From Metallosphaera sedula DSM 5348 (GTDB lineage Archaea > Thermoproteota > Thermoprotei_A > Sulfolobales > Sulfolobaceae): 64,000 bases of DNA. Positions within the stretch are counted from its first letter, which is position 1; every line of letters starts with the position of its first letter. The stretch covers positions 992,001 to 1,056,000 of the forward strand of contig NC_009440.1 of assembly GCF_000016605.1 (NCBI RefSeq), in the 5' to 3' direction. The translations under genes and the position numbers were made by a program. The notes beneath the pieces are model-generated. The model did not search any database. It saw only the letters and a program-made list of their open reading frames with translations, and was not told the origin of the DNA. Positions 19,683-28,144 of the stretch are shown in pieces.

Positions 19683-20603
19683 ATGAATTTTCTCGATAAG
19701 TTTCACGAAAACAGATATGAGATGGCCATGGCCCTAGCCGAGAGGACCTACGAGGCTCAGGGCTTCACCTACGTGGAGACCATTGACCGTCTCAGGGACT
19801 TCGTCATTGGTCAAGATCAGGGGATCGTTTACGTTCTAGAGGTGCATAAGAACTGCGTAGACGTGAGGAAGTGCCTAGGCATCAACTACCTCTATCATGA
19901 GCCCTACCAATTTCAGGACGGTATTTCCATAGGTGTCTTAGACCTAGTCGTGAAGGTGGTCAAGAGCTTCAGGGATGAGTCGGAATTGAGGAGTTACATC
20001 CTAGACAAGGAACTAATTCAGTTTGAGGCCAGGGATTACATGTACCTTAGGAACCTCAGTGAGACTGAACACGTGTATCAGAGTTTCGTGAACTCCCTCC
20101 ACGATAAGGAGGTCGAGGAGCTGGCTTTCCTATCAAGGAATTACATGGAGATGTACCGCATACTAGATAGAAACCCAGAGGGAGTGGACAAGCTCGAGGA
20201 GAAGTTTAGGGAGGTGGAGGCTGAGATACTTCGTATTGCCGGGAAAAACGGGGTTGAGTATGTAGAGGGATACGGAAAGTTGGATCCTGACGAGCACATA
20301 TCCGAGGACGAGGAGCACATAGAGAGGGAAGTGGAGAGACCGCTGGACGTTCTCCACATTCTTGCCCAGGTGAGGGCTAGGAAGGTGAGGGAGAACCTGG
20401 AGTCCTTCCTCAGGTACCTGAGAGAGAGTGAAGGTCCCGTTAGCTGGGGACCAGTCAAGGTTAACGGAGTGCTCCTTGACTCCTTCGAGAGGAGGACGGG
20501 AACTTTCCTGATCCTCAGGCCAGGGGATCTCGTGATTAACAGGGGAGGAGAGAAGAGGATTCACGTGGAACCTGGTATCGTGGTTGTGGAGAACCTTGAG
20601 TAG
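19683..20603 (+). CDS. Conserved-looking protein of unknown function
   Basis: A 306-residue soluble protein. The N-terminal half (LAERTYEAQGFTYVETIDRLRDFVIGQ... VYVLEVHKNCVDVRKCLG) is alpha/beta, the middle is long charged helices (about 110-250), and the end is a small beta-rich domain (LLDSFERRTGTFLILRPGDLVINRGG). The frame opens at 19581, but I prefer ATG 19683 because ACTTATTACTT lies 27 nt before it and because 19581 falls in the divergent hsp20 promoter. No family is recognised. Confidence 0.55.
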   Translation: MNFLDKFHENRYEMAMALAERTYEAQGFTYVETIDRLRDFVIGQDQGIVYVLEVHKNCVDVRKCLGINYLYHEPYQFQDGISIGVLDLVVKVVKSFRDESELRSYILDKELIQFEARDYMYLRNLSETEHVYQSFVNSLHDKEVEELAFLSRNYMEMYRILDRNPEGVDKLEEKFREVEAEILRIAGKNGVEYVEGYGKLDPDEHISEDEEHIEREVERPLDVLHILAQVRARKVRENLESFLRYLRESEGPVSWGPVKVNGVLLDSFERRTGTFLILRPGDLVINRGGEKRIHVEPGIVVVENLE

Positions 20604-20613
20604 GGGGAACTGG

Positions 20614-21483
20614 TTAGCCAGGCCTCAGGGTCCCCATGAATACCCTGCTCACGTACTCCCCAGGTCTCTCGCTTTTCCTTGCCTCCTCCACCACCTTGAG
20701 GTGAGCGTTCATGATCCTAAAGAGACTCGAGTTCCTCACATCCACGTCTTCCCCCACGAGCTTTCTGTACATGAGTTCAGCATGCATGAGAGAAGGCCTT
20801 ATCCCCTCCCCCGTGATTGGGAAGACAGCACCTCCAGCCTCTCCCACAAAGTTTCCCTGCCTGAGACCACCCATAGAGATCCTCGCAACTCCGTAACCTA
20901 CCTTCTCCCCCGCTAGGATGGAGTTTAGCCTTTCCCTCAACACGGGGAGAGGGGCCTCTCCGCCAATCCCAATCCTTGCCCCGTAAGGTCCAGGGAAAAC
21001 CCAACCATATCCCACGAAGTCCGAGTAAAAATAAGAGTTCAACACGTTCTCCTCTGCATGGTACGTCGTGTCGTACTGGATTGCAAGGACCGTGTCCTGA
21101 GACAGGGCCTGATATCCGCGAGCATCCACGACAACGTCATACTTTACCCCGTTAATCTCATCTCCCTTGATGACTCCCCTCTCCCACTTAATCTCAACTC
21201 CCTCAGAGAGTCTCTCAAGGAACCTTGGTTTGTCAATTATGTAGGCGAAGGGCTCCTTGGAGTGAACCTCGTGAATTAGCTTGTTGTCAAGGAAGATCCT
21301 GTAGCCCGTTATCTTGAACAGGATCTCATCCTGGGTTATGAGATCCTCGATAGAGGACAGGACAACCCAGCTACAAGGTTTGACACCTAACCTCCTCTCC
21401 CTTTCGTAAACCACTGCCTCCTCTCCGAGCTTTTGGGCAAGGAATAGGCCTGCGGGTCCAGCTCCCACGATCCCGACTTTCAT
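20614..21483 (-). CDS. Geranylgeranyl reductase-like FAD oxidoreductase
   Basis: A 289-residue flavoprotein with the N-terminal FAD motif GIVGAGPAGLFLAQKLG, the YGWVFPGPYGARIGIGG motif typical of geranylgeranyl reductases, and GEAGGAVFPITGEGIRPSL for FAD. These enzymes saturate isoprenoid chains of archaeal lipids or quinones. It is shorter than lipid GGRs (about 390-450), lacking much of the C-terminal cap, so the substrate may be different. It ends 10 bp from the convergent gene at 20603. Confidence 0.75.
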   Translation of the reverse strand: MKVGIVGAGPAGLFLAQKLGEEAVVYERERRLGVKPCSWVVLSSIEDLITQDEILFKITGYRIFLDNKLIHEVHSKEPFAYIIDKPRFLERLSEGVEIKWERGVIKGDEINGVKYDVVVDARGYQALSQDTVLAIQYDTTYHAEENVLNSYFYSDFVGYGWVFPGPYGARIGIGGEAPLPVLRERLNSILAGEKVGYGVARISMGGLRQGNFVGEAGGAVFPITGEGIRPSLMHAELMYRKLVGEDVDVRNSSLFRIMNAHLKVVEEARKSERPGEYVSRVFMGTLRPG

Positions 21484-21660
21484 GGGAGAGAGTAGTCTTT
21501 ATGGTAAAAATGGTTTTATGAAGGGAAATCGAGGCTGAGCGGTTTGGACGTGCTGAGCGTGGAGGAGTGATGAGGAGGGTGGAGGTCCTGATTAACCAGT
21601 TGGATTTGGCGATAGGTCGGTCAATTTACTCGTGAATGGGAACCTCGTACACGATCCTTG

Positions 21661-22188
21661 TTACGATCTCAACAACTTGACGATCCTTGTCCTCACATCC
21701 ATGGCAACCTCCTTTCCCAACTTCGTTCCAGGCCCCGCAAAGTATCCCTCCCCCACGACACTACCTACAGCTACCGCATCACTTACGGTCCCTGTTAGGT
21801 TGAGGCCCAGATCCCTTAAGGCCCCAGACTTAGCCTCAGTAACCGTTCTCACCAGATCCACTAGTCCATTCAGATTGAGACCCTCCTTCACGAATACACC
21901 CACGTTGATCGTGCATCCAGCGTCCTCACCACTCTCACCGATCCCAGCACTAACGTAAAGTTTCCCCCAAGGTCTGTCCTCGAAGGAGTAAGAGGTTGCT
22001 GCGGTGATGAAGGCAACCTCATCCCTTCGGCACAGGGCTTTCACGTCGCTCCATGGATCCTGGTTACAGTAGCTCTTATCCACAAAGATTGCACATATTC
22101 CCCGGGCGAATGCCACCCCCTCAGGGTAGAGGGCAGAAGTCAACACAAGGTACTCTCGATCTAACGAGAGGTGTACTACCTTGATCAC
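21661..22188 (-). CDS. cbiZ: Adenosylcobinamide amidohydrolase-like protein
   Basis: A 175-residue protein whose C-terminal half has the CbiZ pattern SGALRDLGLNLTGTVSDAVAVGSVVGEG, with earlier FITAATSYSF and GKLYVSAGIGESG. CbiZ cuts the amide of adenosylcobinamide so archaea can salvage it as cobyric acid. It is a little short for the family (about 200-220). It starts with GTG overlapping the stop of the upstream DUF929 gene (GTGA), so the two are coupled, an unexpected pairing. Confidence 0.65.
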   Translation of the reverse strand: MIKVVHLSLDREYLVLTSALYPEGVAFARGICAIFVDKSYCNQDPWSDVKALCRRDEVAFITAATSYSFEDRPWGKLYVSAGIGESGEDAGCTINVGVFVKEGLNLNGLVDLVRTVTEAKSGALRDLGLNLTGTVSDAVAVGSVVGEGYFAGPGTKLGKEVAMDVRTRIVKLLRS

Positions 22189-22871
22189 AGCAATCCCTCA
22201 ATTTCCTGCGATGAGCTCACGATAGGTTGTATGTTGGTGAGGTTCATCATGAGCTGTGAGGGGGAATACCCAGATATGTCGGAGGGAGAATAGAGATAAC
22301 CTATTATCATGTAGGTTCCCTTACCCCCTGAAATGATGATAGTTGAGGGTATATGCGAGGGGCTTCCAAGATCGACCGCCGGCCTAAAGAACTCTCCCGA
22401 GGCAGGGTTCTGAACCTCGTACTTCTCCACGAGTGGATAGGCCCAGGGGGCCTCCTGCCTTATCACCTGAAGACCGTAATTAACGTAATTGTTGAGTGCT
22501 GTACCGTTGGCTGAGGCGTTAAGGTACTCGTTGTATAGGTAAATTACCTTAAATCTCACTGTTGAATTTGGTGTGAAGTTCAGGAAAATTAAACCTGAAG
22601 TGTTAGGATATTCGTCTAAGGGATCGGAATGGTTTGGGATCACGTTGAGCTTGCCGTAGTGGGACATGGCAAGGTAAAGGGGCCAGCTGTCCGTTGCACC
22701 GTAGGGGCATCCGTACCAGGATATGAAAAGGACGCAGGTTTGAGTCGTGAGTTGTTGTGACGAAACCTTGAAGGGAGTGTCAATGGGTACTCCGTACACG
22801 GGTAGGGAACCAAGGATAAGGATGAGCGCTATCACTGCGGAGATTCCTGCGACGATGATTTTCTGATTCAT
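22185..22871 (-). CDS. DUF929 thioredoxin-like exported protein
   Basis: A 228-residue protein with an N-terminal signal/anchor helix (VAGISAVIALILILGSLPVYG) and a WYGCPYG motif at about residue 53 recalling a thioredoxin CxxC site with only one Cys. Several NxT/NxS sequons point to an extracytoplasmic position. The pattern matches the crenarchaeal DUF929 family, whose function is not known. It is coupled to the CbiZ-like gene. Confidence 0.7.
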   Translation of the reverse strand: MNQKIIVAGISAVIALILILGSLPVYGVPIDTPFKVSSQQLTTQTCVLFISWYGCPYGATDSWPLYLAMSHYGKLNVIPNHSDPLDEYPNTSGLIFLNFTPNSTVRFKVIYLYNEYLNASANGTALNNYVNYGLQVIRQEAPWAYPLVEKYEVQNPASGEFFRPAVDLGSPSHIPSTIIISGGKGTYMIIGYLYSPSDISGYSPSQLMMNLTNIQPIVSSSQEIEGLL

Positions 22872-22999
22872 GAACTGAGTGTCGCTGGGAGAAATAAAAT
22901 GGTTGATGTCCTGAGTGGGGTGAAGGAGTGATTCGCAACTAGATCTGAAAGTTTATCTCGGTCATAAACGCGGGTTCAGTCCTGAGATGCCTCCAGTTG

Positions 23000-23590
23000 T
23001 CAAGCCTTCTCTCTCAGGTATTGCGCGAGTTTCTCCAGATCCCTTGCAATTACATCAACTTCTAGGGCGAGCTTCTCCATTCTCCTGTTAAGGTATATGG
23101 TACCCATTCCCGCATTTCTAGCCCCCATGAGATCAAACCAGTTCGAGGATACCAGGAACGCCGGGTAACCCACGCTCTCCATGAAGTGTTTATAGACCCT
23201 AGGCGAGGGCTTGTATGCCCTCACTTCCTCGGCGCTCACTATCCCCTTGAAGAACCCTAGGATCCCGTTTCTCCTCAGGTGGTCCTTCACTTCCTCGACG
23301 GATCCGTTACTTAGGGCAAAGACGTCAGCTAGTGCTGATATGTCCCCCAAGAACTTCACGTCGGGATACGCCTTCAGGTTCAACCACGAGTTCATCAACT
23401 CTTCCTCCTTCCCCTCGTTCACGAGAAGGTAGTCTCTTATGGCCTGCCTGGTGATCTCCCTGAAGGGAACAAACTTTTCCATGACAGTGTAAACCCACGT
23501 AAGTTCCAGCTGTTTCCTCCTTATCTCTTGTGGAAAGCTGGAGGTATCTAGAAGAGTTCCGAAGACGTCGAAGGCAAGTATAAGTCTCAT
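23000..23590 (-). CDS. HAD-superfamily hydrolase, haloacid dehalogenase-like
   Basis: A 196-residue protein with motif I FDVFGTLLD (nucleophile Asp), motif II LSNGS, Lys in YKPSPRVY and motif III SSNWFDLMGARNAGM. The F-x-x-Y/F-G-T spacing and ALSNG match type II haloacid dehalogenases and related phosphatases. The ATG at 23590 places motif I at the usual distance; the frame opens five codons earlier. The substrate is unknown. Confidence 0.8.
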   Translation of the reverse strand: MRLILAFDVFGTLLDTSSFPQEIRRKQLELTWVYTVMEKFVPFREITRQAIRDYLLVNEGKEEELMNSWLNLKAYPDVKFLGDISALADVFALSNGSVEEVKDHLRRNGILGFFKGIVSAEEVRAYKPSPRVYKHFMESVGYPAFLVSSNWFDLMGARNAGMGTIYLNRRMEKLALEVDVIARDLEKLAQYLREKA

Positions 23591-23857
23591 GGTTAGAAGT
23601 ATCAATCAAGGTTTAAAACCTTGAATTATCCGTGAGGGGTCTAGGATCTTTAAACCTCTCCCTCTATCATTAAGGATTGGCAGCATCTCCTAACCAGTTT
23701 TCCTTTACAGACTTTGAGCTCGTTAAAGGTGTGCAGGTATTTGACCTCGTTTAGGAAAACCTTCAGAACCGACTTTTTCTAGTTATTCTAATACTCGTAA
23801 GTTGCATGAGTTACCTGGTAGAATGAAGCTGACTGGCCGAAAAAAGCAGGGTTAGTT

Positions 23858-23901
23858 CTTACTCCCTGTCAGGCAGGTTCTTCATATCCTTAGGGAGTAA
23901 G
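23858..23901. repeat. Perfect 10 bp inverted repeat with 24 bp spacer
   Basis: CTTACTCCCT (23858-23867) and AGGGAGTAAG (23892-23901) are exact reverse complements. The ACTCCC/GGGAGT arms also appear in the stem-loop at 18933-18956. It may be a large hairpin or a spaced operator. Confidence 0.45.
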
Positions 23902-23914
23902 ATTGAGGCGAATA

Positions 23915-23950
23915 ACTAACACCCTGTTAGTAACCTAACACCCTGTTAGT
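23915..23950. promoter_or_regulatory. Tandem copies of a 15 bp palindrome
   Basis: CTAACACCCTGTTAG occurs twice, at 23916-23930 and 23935-23949, a 19 bp period. Each copy is itself an exact palindrome (CTAACA ccc TGTTAG). Two dimer sites nearly two helical turns apart is the usual design of a cooperative operator. The nearest downstream gene is at 24203, about 250 bp away. Confidence 0.5.
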
Positions 23951-24202
23951 TTTGCCCTTTGCGAGTACGAGTAACCCTTCTTCATTGAGTGAGCGGCTCC
24001 GTTATGGAACAGTCCTTACACACGAGCCGTGGCTCTCCACTGCATAGACTACAACTTCCACGTCCTCACAGAACCTGGTGGAGATTTAACCAATCTCGCT
24101 TTTCCACACCAGGCCAGAAGGTTTCACCCCAAGGGACGATCTCGACATCCCGTGTAAATTTCTTTACATCAAGGTTTTTACCCTCTAGTTCTTTTCATAC
24201 TT

Positions 24203-24565
24203 ATGAAAATTTGTACTGTCGTGGACGACCAAGATAGGATAAAGGTATTCTCAAAAGGGAAGTTCTTGATCCTCTTTGATGATAAGAACAAGGAGGTGAT
24301 GGTAAGGGAGGAGAACCCAGCTCTTCACTCCCCTATGAAGAGGCCTACGGTGGCTAAGGAATGCGTGAGGCTCGGAGCAAACAGGGTTATAGCAGCTCAC
24401 GGTTCCTTGTGCTATCCCTCATACTCAATTTTGAAGAGGAATGGAGTCGAGATGGTTGTGGGGAGGGAAGGGCAAGGAATCTTCGAGGAGTTCCGCCCTG
24501 TAACCATGGGGGAGGTCATGTACTCGAGCCTTCAAGCCATGTGGGAGAGGGTTAAGGGGCACTAG
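24203..24565 (+). CDS. NifX/NifB-domain-like small protein
   Basis: A 120-residue alpha/beta protein with the outline of the dinitrogenase iron-molybdenum cofactor fold: MKICTVVDDQDRI, FLILFDDKNKEV, ECVRLGANRVIAAHG, LKRNGVEMVVG. The usual HFGRA motif is missing. In organisms without nitrogenase such proteins are of unknown function, perhaps handling metal clusters. The C-terminal 30 residues are extra to the core. Confidence 0.55.
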   Translation: MKICTVVDDQDRIKVFSKGKFLILFDDKNKEVMVREENPALHSPMKRPTVAKECVRLGANRVIAAHGSLCYPSYSILKRNGVEMVVGREGQGIFEEFRPVTMGEVMYSSLQAMWERVKGH

Positions 24566-24651
24566 GTGAAGCCTCTAAACTTGATCACGATGGATCCAGA
24601 TGAACAACCACTCCCTCAAAACCATTTATACCCTATAACCGAGTCTTCTGT

Positions 24652-24885
24652 ATGGATGAGGAGTGGCTGAGGAGGAAAATTGAGCAAGAGAGGGAGGCCC
24701 GCGAGATGAGGAGGAAATCAGCTGACTGGAACTTCATCAAGTCCCTCCCACCCAAGCTGAGGATTGCTCTCGAGTACTACGTTGACAGCGGAGATTTCAG
24801 GGGAGCGTCGAGGATTGCTGACATGTCTGTGGATGAGTTTCTCTATTTCGCAAAGGAGAAGGCAAACATAGTTGATATGTCGTGA
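24652..24885 (+). CDS. Small helical protein of unknown function
   Basis: A 77-residue, highly charged protein: a helical EEWLRRKIEQEREAREMRRK segment, then LPPKLRIALEYYVDSGDFRGASRIADMSVDEFLYFAKEK, which has the shape of a helix-turn-helix or TPR-like pair. ACCATTTATACCC upstream is its likely TATA region. It is convergent with the flavin oxidoreductase gene, 2 bp away. Confidence 0.5.
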   Translation: MDEEWLRRKIEQEREAREMRRKSADWNFIKSLPPKLRIALEYYVDSGDFRGASRIADMSVDEFLYFAKEKANIVDMS

Positions 24886-24887
24886 GA

Positions 24888-26222
24888 CTAGCTGGCCCTC
24901 CTGACTCTCCTCATCAAGGACGTGATCTGTTCCAGTTGCGTGGGGTGTGGTTGGCTTATCCTAGCTAGCTCGTAACTGGTTAGTCTCTCTCCCACGGCAA
25001 GTGCCAGTTCCCCGATTAACATGTCTGCGTCCTCTCCCACAACCTGTGCCCCGAGGATTCTCTGACTACCCCTCTCTATTACGACCTCCATCCATCCCTC
25101 GGCGAAGCCATCTATCTGTGCCCTTGAGTCCAAGGAGAGGTCGTATCTCCTAGTCTCCACATCAAATCCCCTGGCGATAGCCTGTTCCTTCCAGAGTCCT
25201 ACCCATGCCACTTGTGGAAAAGTGTAGACCGCGAAGGGGACGGCGTTGTAGTCCATCTCCACAACTTCCCTGTTACCCTCCAGGATGTTCTGGGCGGTTA
25301 CCCATCCCTCTAGAACGGCCACGTGGAACAACATGAACTTACCGTTCACGTCGCCTGGGGCGTAAATGTTTTCGATGGCGCTCCTCATTCCAGGGGTAGT
25401 CTCAATCTCCCCCTTCTTTCCAAGGGGTATTCCGTTCACAGAGGATGTATTGGGTCTTCTTCCCACAGCCACTAGAACCTCGTCGAAGCCCTGATACTTC
25501 CCCTTTTCAGTAAGGACCACCTTCCCATTCTCCTTCAGAACTCCTGTGCTCCTTTCCTTGACTATCTTGACCCCAGCATTGATCAGCTCCCTTTCCAGTA
25601 GACTCTGAACCTCTTGGGACACCTCCTTGATGAGGTGTGATGCGAAGAGGGTGACCTCCGAACCTAGTCTCGCGAAGATTGAGGCCATCTCCACACCTAT
25701 GTATCCTCCACCCACAATTGCGAACTTCCTCGGTACTTCCCTTATCCTAGTTTTCGGCATAAGGAGTTCGTGAGTGGTTATCCCGGCCTCATATCCCTTT
25801 GGGATCACGGGATCGGCCCCGGTGGCTATCACTAGGTACTTGGTGCTATAGACTCTATCCTCCACCTTCACGTGGTTTTGATCCACTATGATTCCAGACT
25901 TAGCCAAGAAGGTTAGGCTCTCGTGTTCCCTAATTTCGTCGTCGTGTTGCCTGAACCTCCTCTCCTGTACCTGATCCTTCCAGTCCACGAGCTTGGGGAA
26001 GGAAATCTCTGCCTTCATGAAGGGAACTCTCTTCGCAGTTTCGAGTTGTCGCGCTCCATACCAGTAGGTCTTAGAGGGTATGCAACCTTCGTAAAGACAA
26101 TTTCCTCCTAGAACGCCCTTTGGGTCGAGCATGAGGACCTTCATTCCGCCCCTTGAGAGCTCGAAGGCTGTGGTGTAACCTGCGCCACCTCCTCCCAGGA
26201 TTATGGCATCGAAATCAGTCAT
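24888..26222 (-). CDS. Pyridine nucleotide-disulfide oxidoreductase (dihydrolipoyl dehydrogenase/mercuric reductase-like)
   Basis: A 444-residue class I flavin disulfide reductase. It has the FAD motif ILGGGGAGYTTAFELS, redox pair GGNCLYEGCIPSK (about 40-52), NAD motif FAIVGGGYIGVEMASIFARLG, the second FAD contact YAPGDVNG and the C-terminal His-x4-Glu dyad HPTQLEQ at the dimer interface. It transfers electrons between NAD(P)H and a disulfide such as lipoamide or CoA disulfide. No 2-oxoacid dehydrogenase or glycine cleavage gene is adjacent, so its partner is not clear. Confidence 0.85.
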   Translation of the reverse strand: MTDFDAIILGGGGAGYTTAFELSRGGMKVLMLDPKGVLGGNCLYEGCIPSKTYWYGARQLETAKRVPFMKAEISFPKLVDWKDQVQERRFRQHDDEIREHESLTFLAKSGIIVDQNHVKVEDRVYSTKYLVIATGADPVIPKGYEAGITTHELLMPKTRIREVPRKFAIVGGGYIGVEMASIFARLGSEVTLFASHLIKEVSQEVQSLLERELINAGVKIVKERSTGVLKENGKVVLTEKGKYQGFDEVLVAVGRRPNTSSVNGIPLGKKGEIETTPGMRSAIENIYAPGDVNGKFMLFHVAVLEGWVTAQNILEGNREVVEMDYNAVPFAVYTFPQVAWVGLWKEQAIARGFDVETRRYDLSLDSRAQIDGFAEGWMEVVIERGSQRILGAQVVGEDADMLIGELALAVGERLTSYELARISQPHPTQLEQITSLMRRVRRAS

Positions 26223-26487
26223 GGGATTACATGTATTAAAACAGTTAAATCTTTATTTACTGTGAATAGTGGGGGAAGCGTTTTTATGGAGGTTTTGAAG
26301 ATTTGGGTTTAGTCCCGATGAGAGGAGTTATTTTATCCAGCGTCTCATCTCCCCACGTAAAGTGAATGTGCCAACCTAGATCCGACTTGAAAGTTCAAGA
26401 GAATCTCTCGTGAGAATCTGAACAGTTCTACCTAGGTTTTCACGCCCTAACGAGGTTCAGGTCACACCCATATCCTAGACTCTTCAG

Positions 26488-27375
26488 TCACTGGGTGATC
26501 GGGGCCTTCTTCACGAATGTACCTCTTCTCAAATCTATAAGGGCCTGGGTTAGCTCCTCCTCAGTGTTCATCACAATGGGTCCGTACCACGCTATGGGCT
26601 CATTGATTGGCCTCCCAGACAGGATGATGACGTGGGCCCCCTTTCTCGTGGAGATCTGAACCTCGTCCCCATCATCGTAGATCGCTAGGTTACCCTCAGA
26701 CAAGGTCACGGAATCATCCATCTTGGCACTTCCCTCAACCACGAAGGCAAGGACAGTGTAACCTCTCTTTACCTTGGCCTTGAACTCCTTCTCGGGTTCC
26801 AGCTTGACCTCGTAGTAGGTAGGATCCACGGGACTAGTCACCCTAACGGGGCCCTCCACCCCATCGTACTCACCCGTGATGATCCTAACCCTCCCACCGT
26901 CTATCTTGACCTCTGGTATGTCTCCTCTCCTTGCGTCTCTATATACAGGGTCGGTCATTTTCATGTTCCTCGGAAGGTTAATCCACAGCTGTAATCCCTT
27001 GTTCATCGTGTTCAGTACGGTGGCGTGAAGCACGTCCTCCTCTCCCAGGGGTTTAGGCATTTCCTGGTGGAATATTCCGCTCCCGGCAGTCATCCACTGT
27101 GCATCCCCCGGATAGAGAACGCCCTTACTCCCGGTACTATCCTCATGTTCCACCTTGCCCTGGATCAAATAGGTGAGGGTCTCAATACCCCTGTGGGGAT
27201 GCCACGGAAACCCCGCAATGTAGTCCTCAACCCTATCTGAACCGAAGAAGTCTAGGAGAAGGAAGGGGTCAGTCAGGGAGTACGTGTGAGGTCCACCAAA
27301 GACCCTGTAAAGCTTTACCCCAGCTCCATCCCTAGTCTCCTTTCCCTCTAACATGTATGAGACTTTTCTAATCAT
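26488..27375 (-). CDS. Pirin family protein
   Basis: A 295-residue bicupin. The N-terminal cupin has the metal-binding FPWHPHRGIETLTYLIQGKVEHEDSTG (His at about 57, 59 and His in the EHED segment) and GDAQWMTAGSGIFHQEMP, typical of pirins. It probably binds Fe(II) and could have quercetinase-like dioxygenase or regulatory activity. It has its own promoter and no operon partner. Confidence 0.9.
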   Translation of the reverse strand: MIRKVSYMLEGKETRDGAGVKLYRVFGGPHTYSLTDPFLLLDFFGSDRVEDYIAGFPWHPHRGIETLTYLIQGKVEHEDSTGSKGVLYPGDAQWMTAGSGIFHQEMPKPLGEEDVLHATVLNTMNKGLQLWINLPRNMKMTDPVYRDARRGDIPEVKIDGGRVRIITGEYDGVEGPVRVTSPVDPTYYEVKLEPEKEFKAKVKRGYTVLAFVVEGSAKMDDSVTLSEGNLAIYDDGDEVQISTRKGAHVIILSGRPINEPIAWYGPIVMNTEEELTQALIDLRRGTFVKKAPITQ

Positions 27376-27531
27376 AAACTAACTTTACCAAGTAAAGTAT
27401 TTAAGCTTGTTTCAACTTGGGCAAGTCTATCTTGAGAGGGTTGAGATGGTGTAGTTAACCGTTACTGGTTTTTAGATCCTGTTCCTTCACTAGAAGCGGA
27501 GCTAATTAGTCGGATTCGCACTTATCCTTAT

Positions 27532-27945
27532 ATGCCAGAACCACTCGAACTTTCGCGTTACTTAGACAGGTTGAGGGCCTTCAAATGGAGGGACTTTGAC
27601 GTATACTACGCAATCCTCTTTGGGTCACTGGCCAAGCGCGGTCGGGGAAACGACATTGATATAGCTGTAGAGTTTAAGAGGAAGAGTCTGGACGCGTATT
27701 CCTCTCTCCTCGCATCCCTAAGGAATTATCTAGATGAGGATAGGGTGGATTTAGTCATGATATCAGACAATTCCGATTGCTTCCTTGTTCATGAGGTCTT
27801 CAGCGACTCACTGATCCTATACATGGAAGATTATGATAGAATGCATAGGATAGCGTCAATCTGCGAGGACTTCCTCATAGATCTAAAGAAGTTACAGATA
27901 CTGGAAAACGCTGGGAGGGCGATCATGAGGCGATGGCAGTCCTAG
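27532..27945 (+). CDS. Minimal nucleotidyltransferase (MNT), antitoxin-like
   Basis: A 137-residue protein with the nucleotidyltransferase signature LFGSLAKRGRGNDIDIAVEF (about 31-50; GS...DID) and a third carboxylate in RVDLVMI. MNT proteins of this size usually neutralise an adjacent HEPN RNase toxin, often by adding AMP to it. Here the following gene overlaps by 13 bp but is a broken HEPN (see next entry), so this is a remaining antitoxin. Confidence 0.8.
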   Translation: MPEPLELSRYLDRLRAFKWRDFDVYYAILFGSLAKRGRGNDIDIAVEFKRKSLDAYSSLLASLRNYLDEDRVDLVMISDNSDCFLVHEVFSDSLILYMEDYDRMHRIASICEDFLIDLKKLQILENAGRAIMRRWQS

Positions 27946-28050
27946 ATAAGTTGCTTAGAACAGTTGAGGATGTGACTAACAATCTTGAAGCTCGTCCCTC
28001 GCAGTTATGATCTAAGCTGGGAAGACCAGATGGCAATCCATAACAACTAG
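27933..28050 (+). pseudogene. Decayed HEPN toxin gene
   Basis: ATG 27933 overlaps the MNT gene as in normal MNT-HEPN pairs. It encodes MAVLDKLLRTVEDVTNNLEAR and then stops at 28008-28010. A shifted frame continues with SYDLSWEDQMAIHNN, which resembles the second helix of HEPN domains (sWedqmA...nLq), and stops at 28048-28050. The rest of the domain, including the RxxxxH active site, is not found. It is a degraded toxin. Confidence 0.6.
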
Positions 28051-28144
28051 AAAGGCCTGGTTAAGACCTCGTTCTCAGGTCTACTGAAAGGCGCGGAGCT
28101 ACCTGGAAGTGAAAGAATTTAAGTGACAACTGGAAGAGGAGACT

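Larger units (their letters stand above)
23591..24202. other. 612 bp intergenic region rich in palindromes
   Basis: No gene is convincing here. The middle holds two sets of inverted repeats (listed separately). On the minus strand between 23982 and 24190 a frame with a Cys-x2-Cys...Cys-x2-Cys run (CSLCSGEPRLVCKDC) is broken by a TGA at 24066-24068 and has no good start, so it could be a decayed small zinc-ribbon gene or chance. The promoter of 24203 (AGGTTTTTACC) is at the right end. Confidence 0.4.

Noticed and set aside
23982-24200. Minus-strand Cys-rich frame as a zinc-ribbon gene
   Set aside because: It is broken by a TGA and lacks a start codon. The CxxC spacing could be chance.
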